10,907 bases of DNA from Chthoniobacterales bacterium (GCA_013697365.1 JACCXA010000231.1:1-10907), one strand, 5' to 3'. Positions 1 to 6,408 are shown, numbered from the stretch's first letter. The notes: generated from the letters alone by a model not told the origin. Numbers and translations are program-made.

Positions 1-363
1 CATCTATGTCGCACCGCTTCCCGCGGGCTCCATTCCCTCCCGCCGCAGCTTCTGATTCCGTCGCGCTGCTCCCTCACCTTCGGGCTTCCCGTCTATGTCT
101 CGGCTTGGCAGTCCGTTCCATTCTCCGTCTCGTTAGGCGACCTGGCTCCGGGCGTTGCAGATCGTGTGCACATTTCGCAGATTCCGCAGTTTCGGGACGT
201 TCCCGGGCGTGACGTTCATGCATCGTAAGCGGCTTACGATAGATCCGTTCGGCGCTACGGCGCCGTTCCGCCGATCAGCTGCGGCGGTGAGGGAGCGCTG
301 AGCGGAGCGAAGACGCGGCAGTAATACCAAAGATTTCGCCACGGACCTCGGTTATTTCAGGCT
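1..363. other. Gene-free leading region with inverted repeats
   Basis: I see no convincing gene in these 363 bases. The short open frames present on both strands are arginine/serine-rich, lack recognisable domains and lack ribosome binding sites. The right half holds three closely spaced inverted repeats, at 222-240, 250-265 and 268-287 (listed separately). This stretch is also the 3' flank of the minus-strand toxin gene ending at 364, but none of the hairpins is followed by a T tract on either strand, so none is called as an intrinsic terminator. Confidence 0.6.
222..287. repeat. Cluster of three inverted repeats
   Basis: Seen directly: a near-perfect palindrome at 222-240 (9-bp arms ATCGTAAGC and GCTTACGAT around one G). 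It is followed by a 6-bp stem at 250-265 (CGGCGC, loop TACG, GCGCCG). Then comes another 6-bp stem at 268-287 (CCGCCG and CGGCGG around an 8-nt loop). Read as plus-strand RNA, the middle hairpin is closed as C(UACG)G, the known ultrastable UNCG tetraloop. Three stems in 66 bp outside a gene suggest a REP-like intergenic element or a structured RNA. Function is unknown. Confidence 0.5.
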
Positions 364-828
364 TCAACGCGGCAGCAGACGAACGTCAAAGACGAAGGGC
401 AACGGCTTGGCGCGGGCGAGCCGCCCGAAGTCTGGGTGCACGGGATTGAGGAGAAAATTAGTTTCGGATGGAATAATCGCGCTTGGCACCGCCAGAACCG
501 GCGAGCGCTTCGCTCTGGCCCAGTCATCTCCGATTCTCATGGTTGCCAGACCCGGAGGGGAGAGCCGCCATCCGTCCGGTAATTTCCTCTGCGGCAGTCG
601 CTCCATGAGCGAATCCTCCCATTCCGCGTGAATGGCGACGTAATCACCTCGCGGGCTGAGCGGCCGGGAGTGGATCAGGATCTCGAGGGCGGCCAGTGAT
701 TGATGTGCGCTGAGATAAACCAGCGGCAGGCCGGGCGAGTTCCAGCGCCCGCCGAAGAGCCGCGCCCCTTCCCCGGAGAAAGCGGTCGCGACGTATTTCG
801 CCTGCACGATCCGCCAGCCAGACGGCAT
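364..828 (-). CDS. RES-domain toxin of a type II toxin-antitoxin pair
   Basis: This 154-residue protein has the RES fold. Known family members (Mycobacterium MbcT, Pseudomonas Res, ParT) are ADP-ribosyltransferase-like toxins that degrade or use NAD+. The motifs run in order: GARLFGGRWNSPG (residues 21-33, Arg28), VYLSAHQSLAALEILIH (37-53, Glu49) and VPSAIIPSETNFLLNP (114-129, Ser116). These supply the Arg, Glu and Ser that name the family, and the length is typical. The start at 828 is chosen because its A is shared with the antitoxin stop (TGATG on the minus strand), implying translational coupling. An in-frame ATG at 951 would only add an arginine-rich tail inside the antitoxin gene. No Shine-Dalgarno is needed or seen. 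The protein is cytoplasmic and expected to be neutralised by the upstream partner. Identification is strong. NAD+ depletion is inferred from the family. Confidence 0.93.
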   Translation of the reverse strand: MPSGWRIVQAKYVATAFSGEGARLFGGRWNSPGLPLVYLSAHQSLAALEILIHSRPLSPRGDYVAIHAEWEDSLMERLPQRKLPDGWRLSPPGLATMRIGDDWARAKRSPVLAVPSAIIPSETNFLLNPVHPDFGRLARAKPLPFVFDVRLLPR

Positions 829-1274
829 CAGGAATAGACGCCGTGTTCGATTCGCCCGAGAAGGTTCTCCACTTCGCGGGCGCCGACTTCCGTGCGCGCG
901 TAATCCAGCGGAACCGCACCCCCGAGGCCGTGTTGCGGATAGGAGAGCCACTGCCGTGCCTCGTCTCCTCCGCCGAGGACTTGTTCCGCCTGGCCCACCA
1001 AGCGGGCAAAGCGCAAGACCTTGTCAGATTCATCCGGTCCAAGCCGACCCGAGAGCTTCCGGCGGTGCAGCGTGGCGCGCGCCATCCCTAGCTTCGCGGC
1101 CAGTTGATCCAGGGGCAGATCGAGATCCGTCCGAAGCGTTTCAAGCTCTGAAAATGCAATGCCGTCCTGCACCACCTTGACAAGGTCGCGAGGCGAGCGG
1201 GGATCGTTTTTTGCCGCGGCGCCTGGCTTGCGAATGGGTTTCGCTTTCGGAGACTTGAACGCTGCGGTTTTCAT
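828..1274 (-). CDS. Xre/MbcA/ParS-type antitoxin (DUF2384)
   Basis: This 148-residue antitoxin is partner to the RES toxin. It has a Lys/Pro-rich N-terminus (1-30), a helix-turn-helix region around residues 53-76 (LPLDQLAAKLGMARATLHRR) and a C-terminal toxin-binding domain from about 95 to 148. The family hallmarks are ARQWL, HGLGGAVPLDYARTEVGARE and a terminal RIEHGVYS. In characterised pairs the C-terminal tail inserts into the toxin active site and the HTH represses the operon. ATGs at 1286 and 1283 are also in frame, but they lie within or beside the predicted -10 box. 1274 fits better as the first codon of an mRNA with little or no leader. The stop overlaps the toxin start. The S9 peptidase gene ends only 37 bp upstream on the same strand, so read-through is possible but the operon has its own promoter. 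Confidence 0.93.
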   Translation of the reverse strand: MKTAAFKSPKAKPIRKPGAAAKNDPRSPRDLVKVVQDGIAFSELETLRTDLDLPLDQLAAKLGMARATLHRRKLSGRLGPDESDKVLRFARLVGQAEQVLGGGDEARQWLSYPQHGLGGAVPLDYARTEVGAREVENLLGRIEHGVYS

Positions 1275-1275
1275 A

Positions 1276-1310
1276 TGAGACATCATAATGTCTCAAATGC
1301 GACAGAGCAA
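1276..1310 (-). promoter_or_regulatory. Toxin-antitoxin promoter with palindromic operator
   Basis: Seen: a perfect inverted repeat at 1276-1295, arms TGAGACAT and ATGTCTCA around CATA. On the minus strand a TATGAT (1287-1282, one mismatch to the sigma-70 -10) sits in its centre, 17 bp from a weak -35 TTGCTC (1310-1305). Transcription would start near 1275, at the ATG at 1274. An operator covering the -10 is the usual arrangement for antitoxin autorepression. Binding by this antitoxin is inferred. Confidence 0.7.
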
Positions 1311-1311
1311 T

Positions 1312-3402
1312 CTATTTCGCGCCGCACCACTGATCGACCCAGTCGTTCACCGTCTTGTACCAAAGCCGGGAGTTCTGCGGCTTCAACACCCAGTGGCCTT
1401 CGTCGGGGAAATAGAGCATCTTGGACGGCACCTTCAGGCGCTGCAGGGTCGTAAAGAGCTGGAGGCCTTCCGCCACATCAAGCCGGTAATCGAGCTGGCC
1501 GTGAATGACGAGCGTGGGCGTCTTGAACTTCTCCGCCAGCAGGTGCGGTGAAAATTTCCGATACAGCTCCCGATTCTTCCAGGGCGGACCTTTGAATTCC
1601 CACTCGTTAAACCAAAGCTCTTCCGTCGTGCCATAGGCTGACTCCGTGTTGAAGACGCCATCATGTGACACGATGCACTTGAAGCGATCTGTCTGGCCTA
1701 GCATCCAATTGACCATGTAGCCGCCGTAGCTCGCGCCCATGGCGGCTTCGCGTTCCTTGTCGATGAACGGAAAAGTCTTCTCCACATAGTCGAGCCCTTT
1801 CATCAAATCGACGTAAGGCTTGCCGCCCCAATCGCCACTGATCGAGTCGGTGAACGCCTGCCCGTAACCGGTCGAGCCATGGAAGTTGATCATCACGACC
1901 ACATAGTTACCGCTCGCCGCGAAGAGCTGCGCGTTCCAGCGATACGTCCACGAATTACCCCACGCGCCCTGCGGTCCGCCGTGGATGAGATATTTAAGGG
2001 GATACTTTTTCGCCGGATCGAATCCCGGCGGCTTGACCAGGAAGCCCTGCACATCCGCGTTCTCCGCCCCCTTGAAGCTAAACGGCTCCAGCGGCTGGAT
2101 CGCGACCTGCGAGAGAAGCGCATTGTTCACGCTGGTCACGGCGGCAGGCTCTCCTCTCGCCGCCACATCCTGGCGCCAGATCTCGTTCGGTGCTTCGATG
2201 GAGGCGCGCGAAAAGAAGAGCTGATTACCCCCGCCAAAGGCAAGATCATCGGCATGTAAGCGCGCAAGTTCGGTGGGCTGTTTCGCGTCCAGCGTTAGCG
2301 ACCAGATCGGTGCTTCGCCGCGGTCCTCGGCTGTGAAGAAAAAGCCTTTGGAATCGAGCGCCCAAACGTAACTGCCTACGGAACGATCCCATTCCGCCGT
2401 CGCATTCCGCGCCTGTTCCAGCTTACGCTGGTAGACCATGAGCGTCTGCTTGTCGGCTTCAAATCCAGCGCGCGCCATCGAACGCCAAGCCAGATGTTGC
2501 CCGTCGGGTGAATAGAGCGGCGTGTTATCATTGCCTGGGCTGTTTGAGATTTTCTTCGCTGTGCCGCCATTGATCGGGATGAGGAAAATCTCGTTGTTCG
2601 TGCTCGTCGCTTCCACTTCATCGATGTTGCTCGTATAGGCGACTTCCTGGCCATCAGGCGAAATCGCATACAGATCCTGCCCTCCCAGATTAAATGGCGG
2701 CACATCGTGATTGCCTGGCGTCAGATCGCGCGCCGCGTTTTGCTGAGCGACGGGTCCTTCCACGCTCACAACGAAAAGATGGCTCCGCTTGAATTCCGTG
2801 TAGGACATCCAGTGCCGGTAAAGGAGCTTGTCGAAGACCTTCGCTTTCACCTTGCTATTCTTCAGCTCCTCGTCGCGCTGCTTGTTGCAGGCGTCGTCTT
2901 TGCAGTCGGGATAAACCGCCGAAACGAAAACGATATTCTTTCCGTCGGGCGACCAAATCCCGCCATCGGCGCCGGTTGAGACGTTCGTCAACTGGCGCGG
3001 TTCACCATCCAGCCCGCCGCTCTCCGGCGAAAATTTCGACATCCAGATCTGCGTTGGGTCGGTCGCTTTCGAGGTCCAGATCAACCGCGCTCCATCCGGA
3101 GAAAAGCGCGGACGTTCCTCTTCGTTCTCGGTCAGGTTTAACCGGCGCGCCTCACCGCCCGCCGCCGGCACAATCCAAAGATGAGATTTCTTCGCGTTCG
3201 CCTCCAGATCCACATCTTGCATCGCGAAGACAACCCACTTCCCATCGGGCGATGGCGCCGGCTCACTCAGCCGTTTCAACTTCATCATATCTTCAAAAGT
3301 AAAAGGTCGCTTCGGTGTGCCGCCGCTCGCCCCCAACGGTGCCGTTTGCGCTGCGCTCGAGCTGCCGAGCGCGAGCAAGATGATCAGGATTCTCCAAGGC
3401 AT
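1312..3402 (-). CDS. Secreted S9-family peptidase (prolyl oligopeptidase/DPP-like)
   Basis: This 696-residue serine peptidase of family S9 probably releases dipeptides or acts on short peptides outside the cytoplasm. A Sec signal peptide occupies roughly residues 1-19 (MPWRILIILLALGSSSAAQ). A beta-propeller of TolB/WD40-like blades follows to about residue 430, with repeated SPDG turns (PAPSPDGKWVVF, PRFSPDGARLIW, GIWSPDGKNIVF, YSPDGQHLAW). The C-terminal alpha/beta-hydrolase domain carries the catalytic triad: Ser558 in GASYGGY, Asp638 in HGQLDYRLD, His670 in DEGHW. The oxyanion region LIHGGPQGAW is also present. The ATG at 3402 is chosen over one at 3525 because it begins the signal peptide and has GGAG at 3414-3411, 8 bases upstream. 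The gene is divergent from the dioxygenase at 3509. Closest relatives appear to be DPP5/acylaminoacyl-peptidase-like S9 enzymes. The exact substrate cannot be read. Confidence 0.92.
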   Translation of the reverse strand: MPWRILIILLALGSSSAAQTAPLGASGGTPKRPFTFEDMMKLKRLSEPAPSPDGKWVVFAMQDVDLEANAKKSHLWIVPAAGGEARRLNLTENEEERPRFSPDGARLIWTSKATDPTQIWMSKFSPESGGLDGEPRQLTNVSTGADGGIWSPDGKNIVFVSAVYPDCKDDACNKQRDEELKNSKVKAKVFDKLLYRHWMSYTEFKRSHLFVVSVEGPVAQQNAARDLTPGNHDVPPFNLGGQDLYAISPDGQEVAYTSNIDEVEATSTNNEIFLIPINGGTAKKISNSPGNDNTPLYSPDGQHLAWRSMARAGFEADKQTLMVYQRKLEQARNATAEWDRSVGSYVWALDSKGFFFTAEDRGEAPIWSLTLDAKQPTELARLHADDLAFGGGNQLFFSRASIEAPNEIWRQDVAARGEPAAVTSVNNALLSQVAIQPLEPFSFKGAENADVQGFLVKPPGFDPAKKYPLKYLIHGGPQGAWGNSWTYRWNAQLFAASGNYVVVMINFHGSTGYGQAFTDSISGDWGGKPYVDLMKGLDYVEKTFPFIDKEREAAMGASYGGYMVNWMLGQTDRFKCIVSHDGVFNTESAYGTTEELWFNEWEFKGPPWKNRELYRKFSPHLLAEKFKTPTLVIHGQLDYRLDVAEGLQLFTTLQRLKVPSKMLYFPDEGHWVLKPQNSRLWYKTVNDWVDQWCGAK

Positions 3403-3508
3403 AGATGTGTCTCCGGGTTGAAGCGCAAGCTCCCGCTGATGCTCTGGCTGTGCAACATCACAGGCGCCCGGATTGACTTCGCTCTTTGGGATGCGCGACA
3501 CTCCCGCG
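3403..3508. promoter_or_regulatory. Divergent intergenic region, peptidase and dioxygenase
   Basis: This 106-bp spacer must hold promoters for both flanking genes. For the plus strand a good -35-like TTGACT lies at 3473-3478. With an 18-bp spacer the only -10 candidate is the weak GACACT (3497-3502), which would start transcription at about 3509, the proposed dioxygenase ATG. For the minus strand only the Shine-Dalgarno GGAG (3414-3411) is clear. No PHO-box-like repeats were found here. Confidence 0.35.
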
Positions 3509-4594
3509 ATGGAATGCCCCTTCAATTCCGAGAAGACGCCCGCCTATTACGGCGATTACCTCGGGATCGAAAAGCTTCTCGAATTGCAAAAGCCGCTCAG
3601 CCTTCAGGAAGGCAAGCTGATCGCGCACGATGAGATGCTCTTCATCATCGTGCACCAGGCTTATGAGCTCTGGTTCAAGCAAATCCGGCATGAGCTGGAA
3701 GCCTGTGGCGAAGTCTTAAGCAAACCGGCCGCCGACGATGACAGTCCAGACATGAACGTTGTCGTTCATCGACTTAAGCGGGTCGTTGAAATCTGGAAGC
3801 TCCTCAACCACCAGGTCGACGTCCTCGAGACGATGACGCCGCTCGATTTCCTCGAATTCCGCGAGCTGCTTCATGGTGCTTCAGGTTTTCAAAGCAAACA
3901 ATTCCGTCAGATCGAAGCCGCACTTGGGTTACGGATGGAAAGCCGTTTCCGGCCTGACTACTACAAACACACCGAGCTGGGCGGATTCAACGCGAAGGAT
4001 CTCGAGGAGATCACCGAGTTCGAGAAGATTCCCAGCCTCCTTCGCCTGGTCGAGGCGTGGCTCGCCCGCATGCCTTTCTTTGATGAAGCTTTTTGGAGCG
4101 AGTGGAACGAGACGAATCCGGCGGCTGACTCCAAGCGTCCGCATTTTTGGACGCGTTATCGCCAGCTTTTTGCAGCCAGCCTTTCGGATCGCGACGACCA
4201 GGCCGACCTGCTCCGGAAGTTCGACGATATTTTCTTCGAGACCGGCTGGGGCGACTTCTCGCCGGCTTCTCTGCGCTCGGCGCTTTTCATCATGCTTTAT
4301 CGCGATGAACCGCTCTTCCGTCTCCCTTTCGCGCTCCTGAACGCGCTCATCGAAATCGACGAGCAACTCGCGACCTTCCGCTATCGCCATCTCCAAATGG
4401 TGCGGCGCATGATCGGCACGCGCGTCGGCACCGGTGGCAGCAGTGGCGAGCAATATCTGCAGGGTGCCGTGAACAAGAACTACGTCTTCAAAGAACTCGC
4501 CGGTGTCATCACTTTTCTGATCGAACGGCGCAACCTTCCCGCCTTGCCGGTGCGTTTGCACAAGGCATTACGCTTTAGCTTCGCCGAAGCGTAA
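3509..4594 (+). CDS. Tryptophan 2,3-dioxygenase, long form
   Basis: This 361-residue heme enzyme should convert L-tryptophan and O2 to N-formylkynurenine, the first step of the kynurenine pathway, in the cytoplasm as a tetramer. Hallmarks in order: YYGDYL (residues 13-18), HDEMLFIIVHQAYELWFKQI (40-59) with Phe45 and distal His49, DFLEFRELL (113-121) with the substrate-binding Arg118, ASGFQS, then RYRHLQMV with the proximal heme ligand His294, and GTGGSSG with Thr308. It is longer than the roughly 300-residue Xanthomonas-type enzyme. It resembles the animal form, including an insert before LVEAW and the exact HQAYELWFKQI block of human TDO. Upstream in-frame TTG (3473) and ATG (3491) starts are possible. 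The ATG at 3509 is preferred because MECPF resembles bacterial N-termini, though no Shine-Dalgarno precedes any of them. No kynureninase or formamidase gene is nearby, so its pathway partners lie elsewhere. Confidence 0.93.
   Translation: MECPFNSEKTPAYYGDYLGIEKLLELQKPLSLQEGKLIAHDEMLFIIVHQAYELWFKQIRHELEACGEVLSKPAADDDSPDMNVVVHRLKRVVEIWKLLNHQVDVLETMTPLDFLEFRELLHGASGFQSKQFRQIEAALGLRMESRFRPDYYKHTELGGFNAKDLEEITEFEKIPSLLRLVEAWLARMPFFDEAFWSEWNETNPAADSKRPHFWTRYRQLFAASLSDRDDQADLLRKFDDIFFETGWGDFSPASLRSALFIMLYRDEPLFRLPFALLNALIEIDEQLATFRYRHLQMVRRMIGTRVGTGGSSGEQYLQGAVNKNYVFKELAGVITFLIERRNLPALPVRLHKALRFSFAEA
4568..4594 (+). repeat. Stem-loop at the dioxygenase stop codon
   Basis: TTACGCTT (4568-4575) pairs perfectly with AAGCGTAA (4587-4594), which includes the TAA stop. 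A nested alternative GCTTC/GAAGC stem lies at 4578-4590. No T tract follows, so it is a weak transcription-end or mRNA-stability candidate rather than an intrinsic terminator. Confidence 0.35.
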
Positions 4595-4884
4595 GGGGGA
4601 GGCTCGCGGAGCCACCTGATCGGACGCGAACGGTTTTGGAACACCCTCCGGCTTTGAGGCTCGAACCACAGGAGGCGATCGACTGGCAGTAACGGCGACG
4701 CCCTCGTCACCGGAAGTTTCGCGGCGCCTTCGCCGCGAGTCTCTCTGGTCGGTTTGGGTGCGCCCAATCTGGCGGCGAGGGCGTCGCCGCTACGACTGGC
4801 GACACTTCTTCCAATCCAACGGCATTGTTACGGCTAAGCCCAGTCGCTCCTTCTTGTAGCCGGCTGTAATCCCGCGCGCAGCGC
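4595..4884. other. Intergenic spacer, convergent 3' ends
   Basis: This 290-bp gene-free region lies between the convergent 3' ends of the dioxygenase and the L,D-transpeptidase. Its centre holds a composite inverted repeat (4693-4789). The rest shows nothing recognisable; the short frames crossing it have no domain or ribosome binding site. Confidence 0.55.
4693..4790. repeat. REP/BIME-like composite inverted repeat
   Basis: Two outer copies of a 14-mer lie in opposite orientation: CGGCGACGCCCTCG at 4693-4706 and its exact reverse complement at 4776-4789. Between them is an 8-bp stem-loop (TCGCGGCG, loop CCTT, CGCCGCGA, 4719-4738). The right copy is itself a 7-bp hairpin (GCGGCGA/TCGCCGC, 4772-4790), and the left copy is an imperfect one. 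Head-to-head palindromic units in an intergenic gap between convergent genes are typical of REP/BIME elements. Repetition elsewhere in the genome cannot be seen here. Confidence 0.5.
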
Positions 4885-5478
4885 TCAGTAATCGCGCGCC
4901 AGGAGCGTCGGTGCTTCCGCGGGGAGCAAGTCGCTGAGCCTCTTCTCTGAGATCGTGACGCGGGTGCCGATGTGCACGCGGCTGTAAAGTGCGATGACGT
5001 CCTTCGAGCGCATGCGGACGCAGCCAAAGCTGGCACGCCGCCCGACGCGCTCCTCTTCCGCCGTCCCGTGAATATAGATACAGCGGTCGTGCGCATTCCT
5101 ATTTTGATCCTCAGCCCCGCGTAACCAAAGCACACGCGAAACAATCGGATCGCGGCCGGCCGCGTTCGGCGCTAACACTTCCCCGGTGGCAAGGCGGCGC
5201 TTAATGACTGAACCGGAAGGAAGTCTATCGCCGATCTTGCCGCTCACAAAAAGCCTTCCGAGCGGCGTGCGATAAGTGCCCACGCCATCGCCGATTCCAA
5301 ACTTCGAAGTCGAGACAGGATAACGGGCTACAGGCTTGCCCTCATCAAGGAGCGCCAGTTCCTGGTCTGGGACACTAACAAAGACTTCTCTGCCGAAGCC
5401 GGCCGCGTCTGCATTGGAAGCAAGCAGGATGAAGCCAAGCGCGCACACGCGGCTCAATCGCTTCGACTTTAGCTGCAT
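4885..5478 (-). CDS. Secreted L,D-transpeptidase (YkuD domain)
   Basis: This 197-residue periplasmic enzyme has a Sec signal peptide (residues 1-26, cleavage likely after SNADA) and a YkuD catalytic domain from about 31 to 176. Early domain landmarks are EVFVSVPDQELALLDEGKPV and VGTYRTPLGRL. The catalytic core is HGTAEEERVGRRASFGCVRM, with His137 and nucleophile Cys153. Enzymes of this family form 3-3 peptidoglycan cross-links or attach proteins to the wall. The usual SHGC is SFGC here, so the second conserved His is replaced by Phe. E. coli LdtD also lacks that His (SSGC), so activity is plausible. A weak Shine-Dalgarno (TGAGAG) lies about 9 bases upstream. Three PHO-box-like units sit 34-62 bp upstream of the start, suggesting phosphate-starvation control. 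The gene is divergent from the SixA-like gene at 5581. Confidence 0.88.
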   Translation of the reverse strand: MQLKSKRLSRVCALGFILLASNADAAGFGREVFVSVPDQELALLDEGKPVARYPVSTSKFGIGDGVGTYRTPLGRLFVSGKIGDRLPSGSVIKRRLATGEVLAPNAAGRDPIVSRVLWLRGAEDQNRNAHDRCIYIHGTAEEERVGRRASFGCVRMRSKDVIALYSRVHIGTRVTISEKRLSDLLPAEAPTLLARDY

Positions 5479-5512
5479 GATCGACTCTCAACTCATCCGG
5501 CGGACGCGAGCA

Positions 5513-5541
5513 ATGACAGCACTGTGACAATTCGGTGACAC
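5513..5541 (-). promoter_or_regulatory. PHO box upstream of L,D-transpeptidase
   Basis: Read on the minus strand: GTGTCAC (5541-5535), TTGTCAC (5530-5524) and CTGTCAT (5519-5513), each separated by 4 bases, giving an exact 11-bp period. The last unit equals the E. coli PHO-box consensus. A fourth weaker unit TTCGCAC (5552-5546) continues the same phase. Orientation points to the transpeptidase, 34 bp downstream. The divergent SixA-like gene begins 39 bp beyond the right edge. I could not identify a matching -10. Confidence 0.75.
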
Positions 5542-5580
5542 GCACGTGCGAAAGCGCTGCGCTGCGAATCCAGAGGCGGG

Positions 5581-6051
5581 ATGAAGCTTTATTTTCTGCG
5601 ACACGGCCAGGCCGACTGGCCAGACTGGGACCGACCGGACGACGAACGCCCGCTGACGAAGAAGGGAAAGAAGGAAACGCGGCGCGTGGCCAACCTGCTC
5701 TGCGACCTGGGCGTGAAGCCGGCGATCATCCTCTCCAGCCCGCTGCCGCGCGCGTTTCAGACCGCCAGAATCGCAGCTCGTCGTCTCGGCATCGAATTAC
5801 GGGAAGAAGCCGACCTCGGAAAGGAATTCAGTTTGCCGAGACTGCGGAAGTTGATTAGCGAATGTCACGGCGAAGATCTCATGGTCGTCGGGCACGAGCC
5901 GAATTTCAGCGCGGTCGTGAAACAACTGACCGGCGGTCGAGTGGAGATGGCGAAAGCCGGCGTGGCGTGCCTGGAACTGAATGCACCGAAGGGCGGCGGG
6001 ACAATTCTTTGGGTGGTAACGCCAAAGATAGCGAAGACTTTCGCGAAGTAA
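5581..6051 (+). CDS. SixA-like phosphohistidine phosphatase
   Basis: This 156-residue protein is a short histidine phosphatase of the SixA type. The N-terminal FLRHGQA carries the nucleophile His8 with Arg7, SSPLPRAFQTA supplies Arg57, and VVGHEP supplies the second catalytic His105. E. coli SixA dephosphorylates phosphohistidine on histidine-containing phosphotransfer domains and the nitrogen PTS protein NPr. The substrate here is unknown. The length matches SixA, and there is no signal peptide, so it is cytoplasmic. The ATG at 5581 follows an AGAGG-like Shine-Dalgarno by about 4 bases. The gene is convergent with the small minus-strand gene ending at 6064 (12-bp gap) and divergent from the L,D-transpeptidase. 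The shared intergenic region carries a PHO box facing the other way, so phosphate control of this gene is possible but not indicated by orientation. Confidence 0.88.
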   Translation: MKLYFLRHGQADWPDWDRPDDERPLTKKGKKETRRVANLLCDLGVKPAIILSSPLPRAFQTARIAARRLGIELREEADLGKEFSLPRLRKLISECHGEDLMVVGHEPNFSAVVKQLTGGRVEMAKAGVACLELNAPKGGGTILWVVTPKIAKTFAK

Positions 6052-6063
6052 CGGCGGCGACGG

Positions 6064-6408
6064 CTAGTTCGCGCTGCCGTTTCCTTTCTGGGCGAACAAC
6101 TGTAGTTCCTCGATCAGTGAATCGAGCTTCCGCAAATCCTTGCGACGGCCTTTCTCCGGTTTCACTTTGCGATTGCGGACCATCATCGTGAGGTCACGGA
6201 TGCGGTGCAGCTGCTCGCGCGGCAAATCGTCGGCGTCTTTCGAAGCCGCGACCACAGCGGTCCCCTCCGCGAGATGAACTTCCAGACGCGCCGCGTAAGC
6301 GCGCAAGGTGGCGCGGAGATCACGGCGTAACTCCAGGAGCTCCGCTTCCAGCATGCGCACCGGACCCTTCGGCGCGCGGGTGCTTCTCTTCTCCTTCACC
6401 TTTGTCAT
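6064..6408 (-). CDS. Small helical hypothetical protein coupled to the phosphoesterase
   Basis: I do not recognise a family for this 114-residue protein. It has a basic N-terminus (MTKVKEKRSTRAPKG) and two probable amphipathic helical stretches, roughly residues 17-48 and 65-107. It is rich in Arg, Lys, Glu and Leu, with no cysteine, signal peptide or membrane segment. The start is set by an ATGA overlap with the stop of the upstream phosphoesterase gene (ATG 6408-6406, TGA 6407-6405), implying translational coupling. No Shine-Dalgarno is present. The tight coupling suggests it works with, or is produced in ratio to, the phosphoesterase. A longer in-frame start at 6600 is rejected because it would lie wholly inside the upstream gene in another frame. 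A helical or coiled-coil adaptor is only a guess. Confidence 0.75.
   Translation of the reverse strand: MTKVKEKRSTRAPKGPVRMLEAELLELRRDLRATLRAYAARLEVHLAEGTAVVAASKDADDLPREQLHRIRDLTMMVRNRKVKPEKGRRKDLRKLDSLIEELQLFAQKGNGSAN

Noticed and set aside
209..215. A single PHO-like unit GTGACGT near the left edge
   Set aside because: No second unit at 11-bp spacing on either side.
6..342. Short open frames near the left edge (plus 6-212, minus 133-342)
   Set aside because: No domain, no ribosome binding site and a composition dominated by Arg, Ser and Ala. They overlap the hairpin cluster.
829..951. ATG at 951 as the toxin start
   Set aside because: The added 41 residues are low-complexity and Arg-rich and would sit entirely inside the antitoxin gene. 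The TGATG junction at 828 is the normal arrangement.
3473..3508. TTG (3473) or ATG (3491) as the dioxygenase start
   Set aside because: Neither has a ribosome binding site. TTGACT at 3473 looks like a -35 instead, and family N-termini match the ATG at 3509. Not fully excluded.
3403..3525. Longer peptidase start at 3525
   Set aside because: It would place 41 polar residues ahead of a clean Sec signal peptide and overlap the divergent dioxygenase; 3402 has a good Shine-Dalgarno.
4568..4594. Intrinsic terminator for the dioxygenase gene
   Set aside because: The stem is real but no T run follows and it overlaps the coding end; kept only as a stem-loop.
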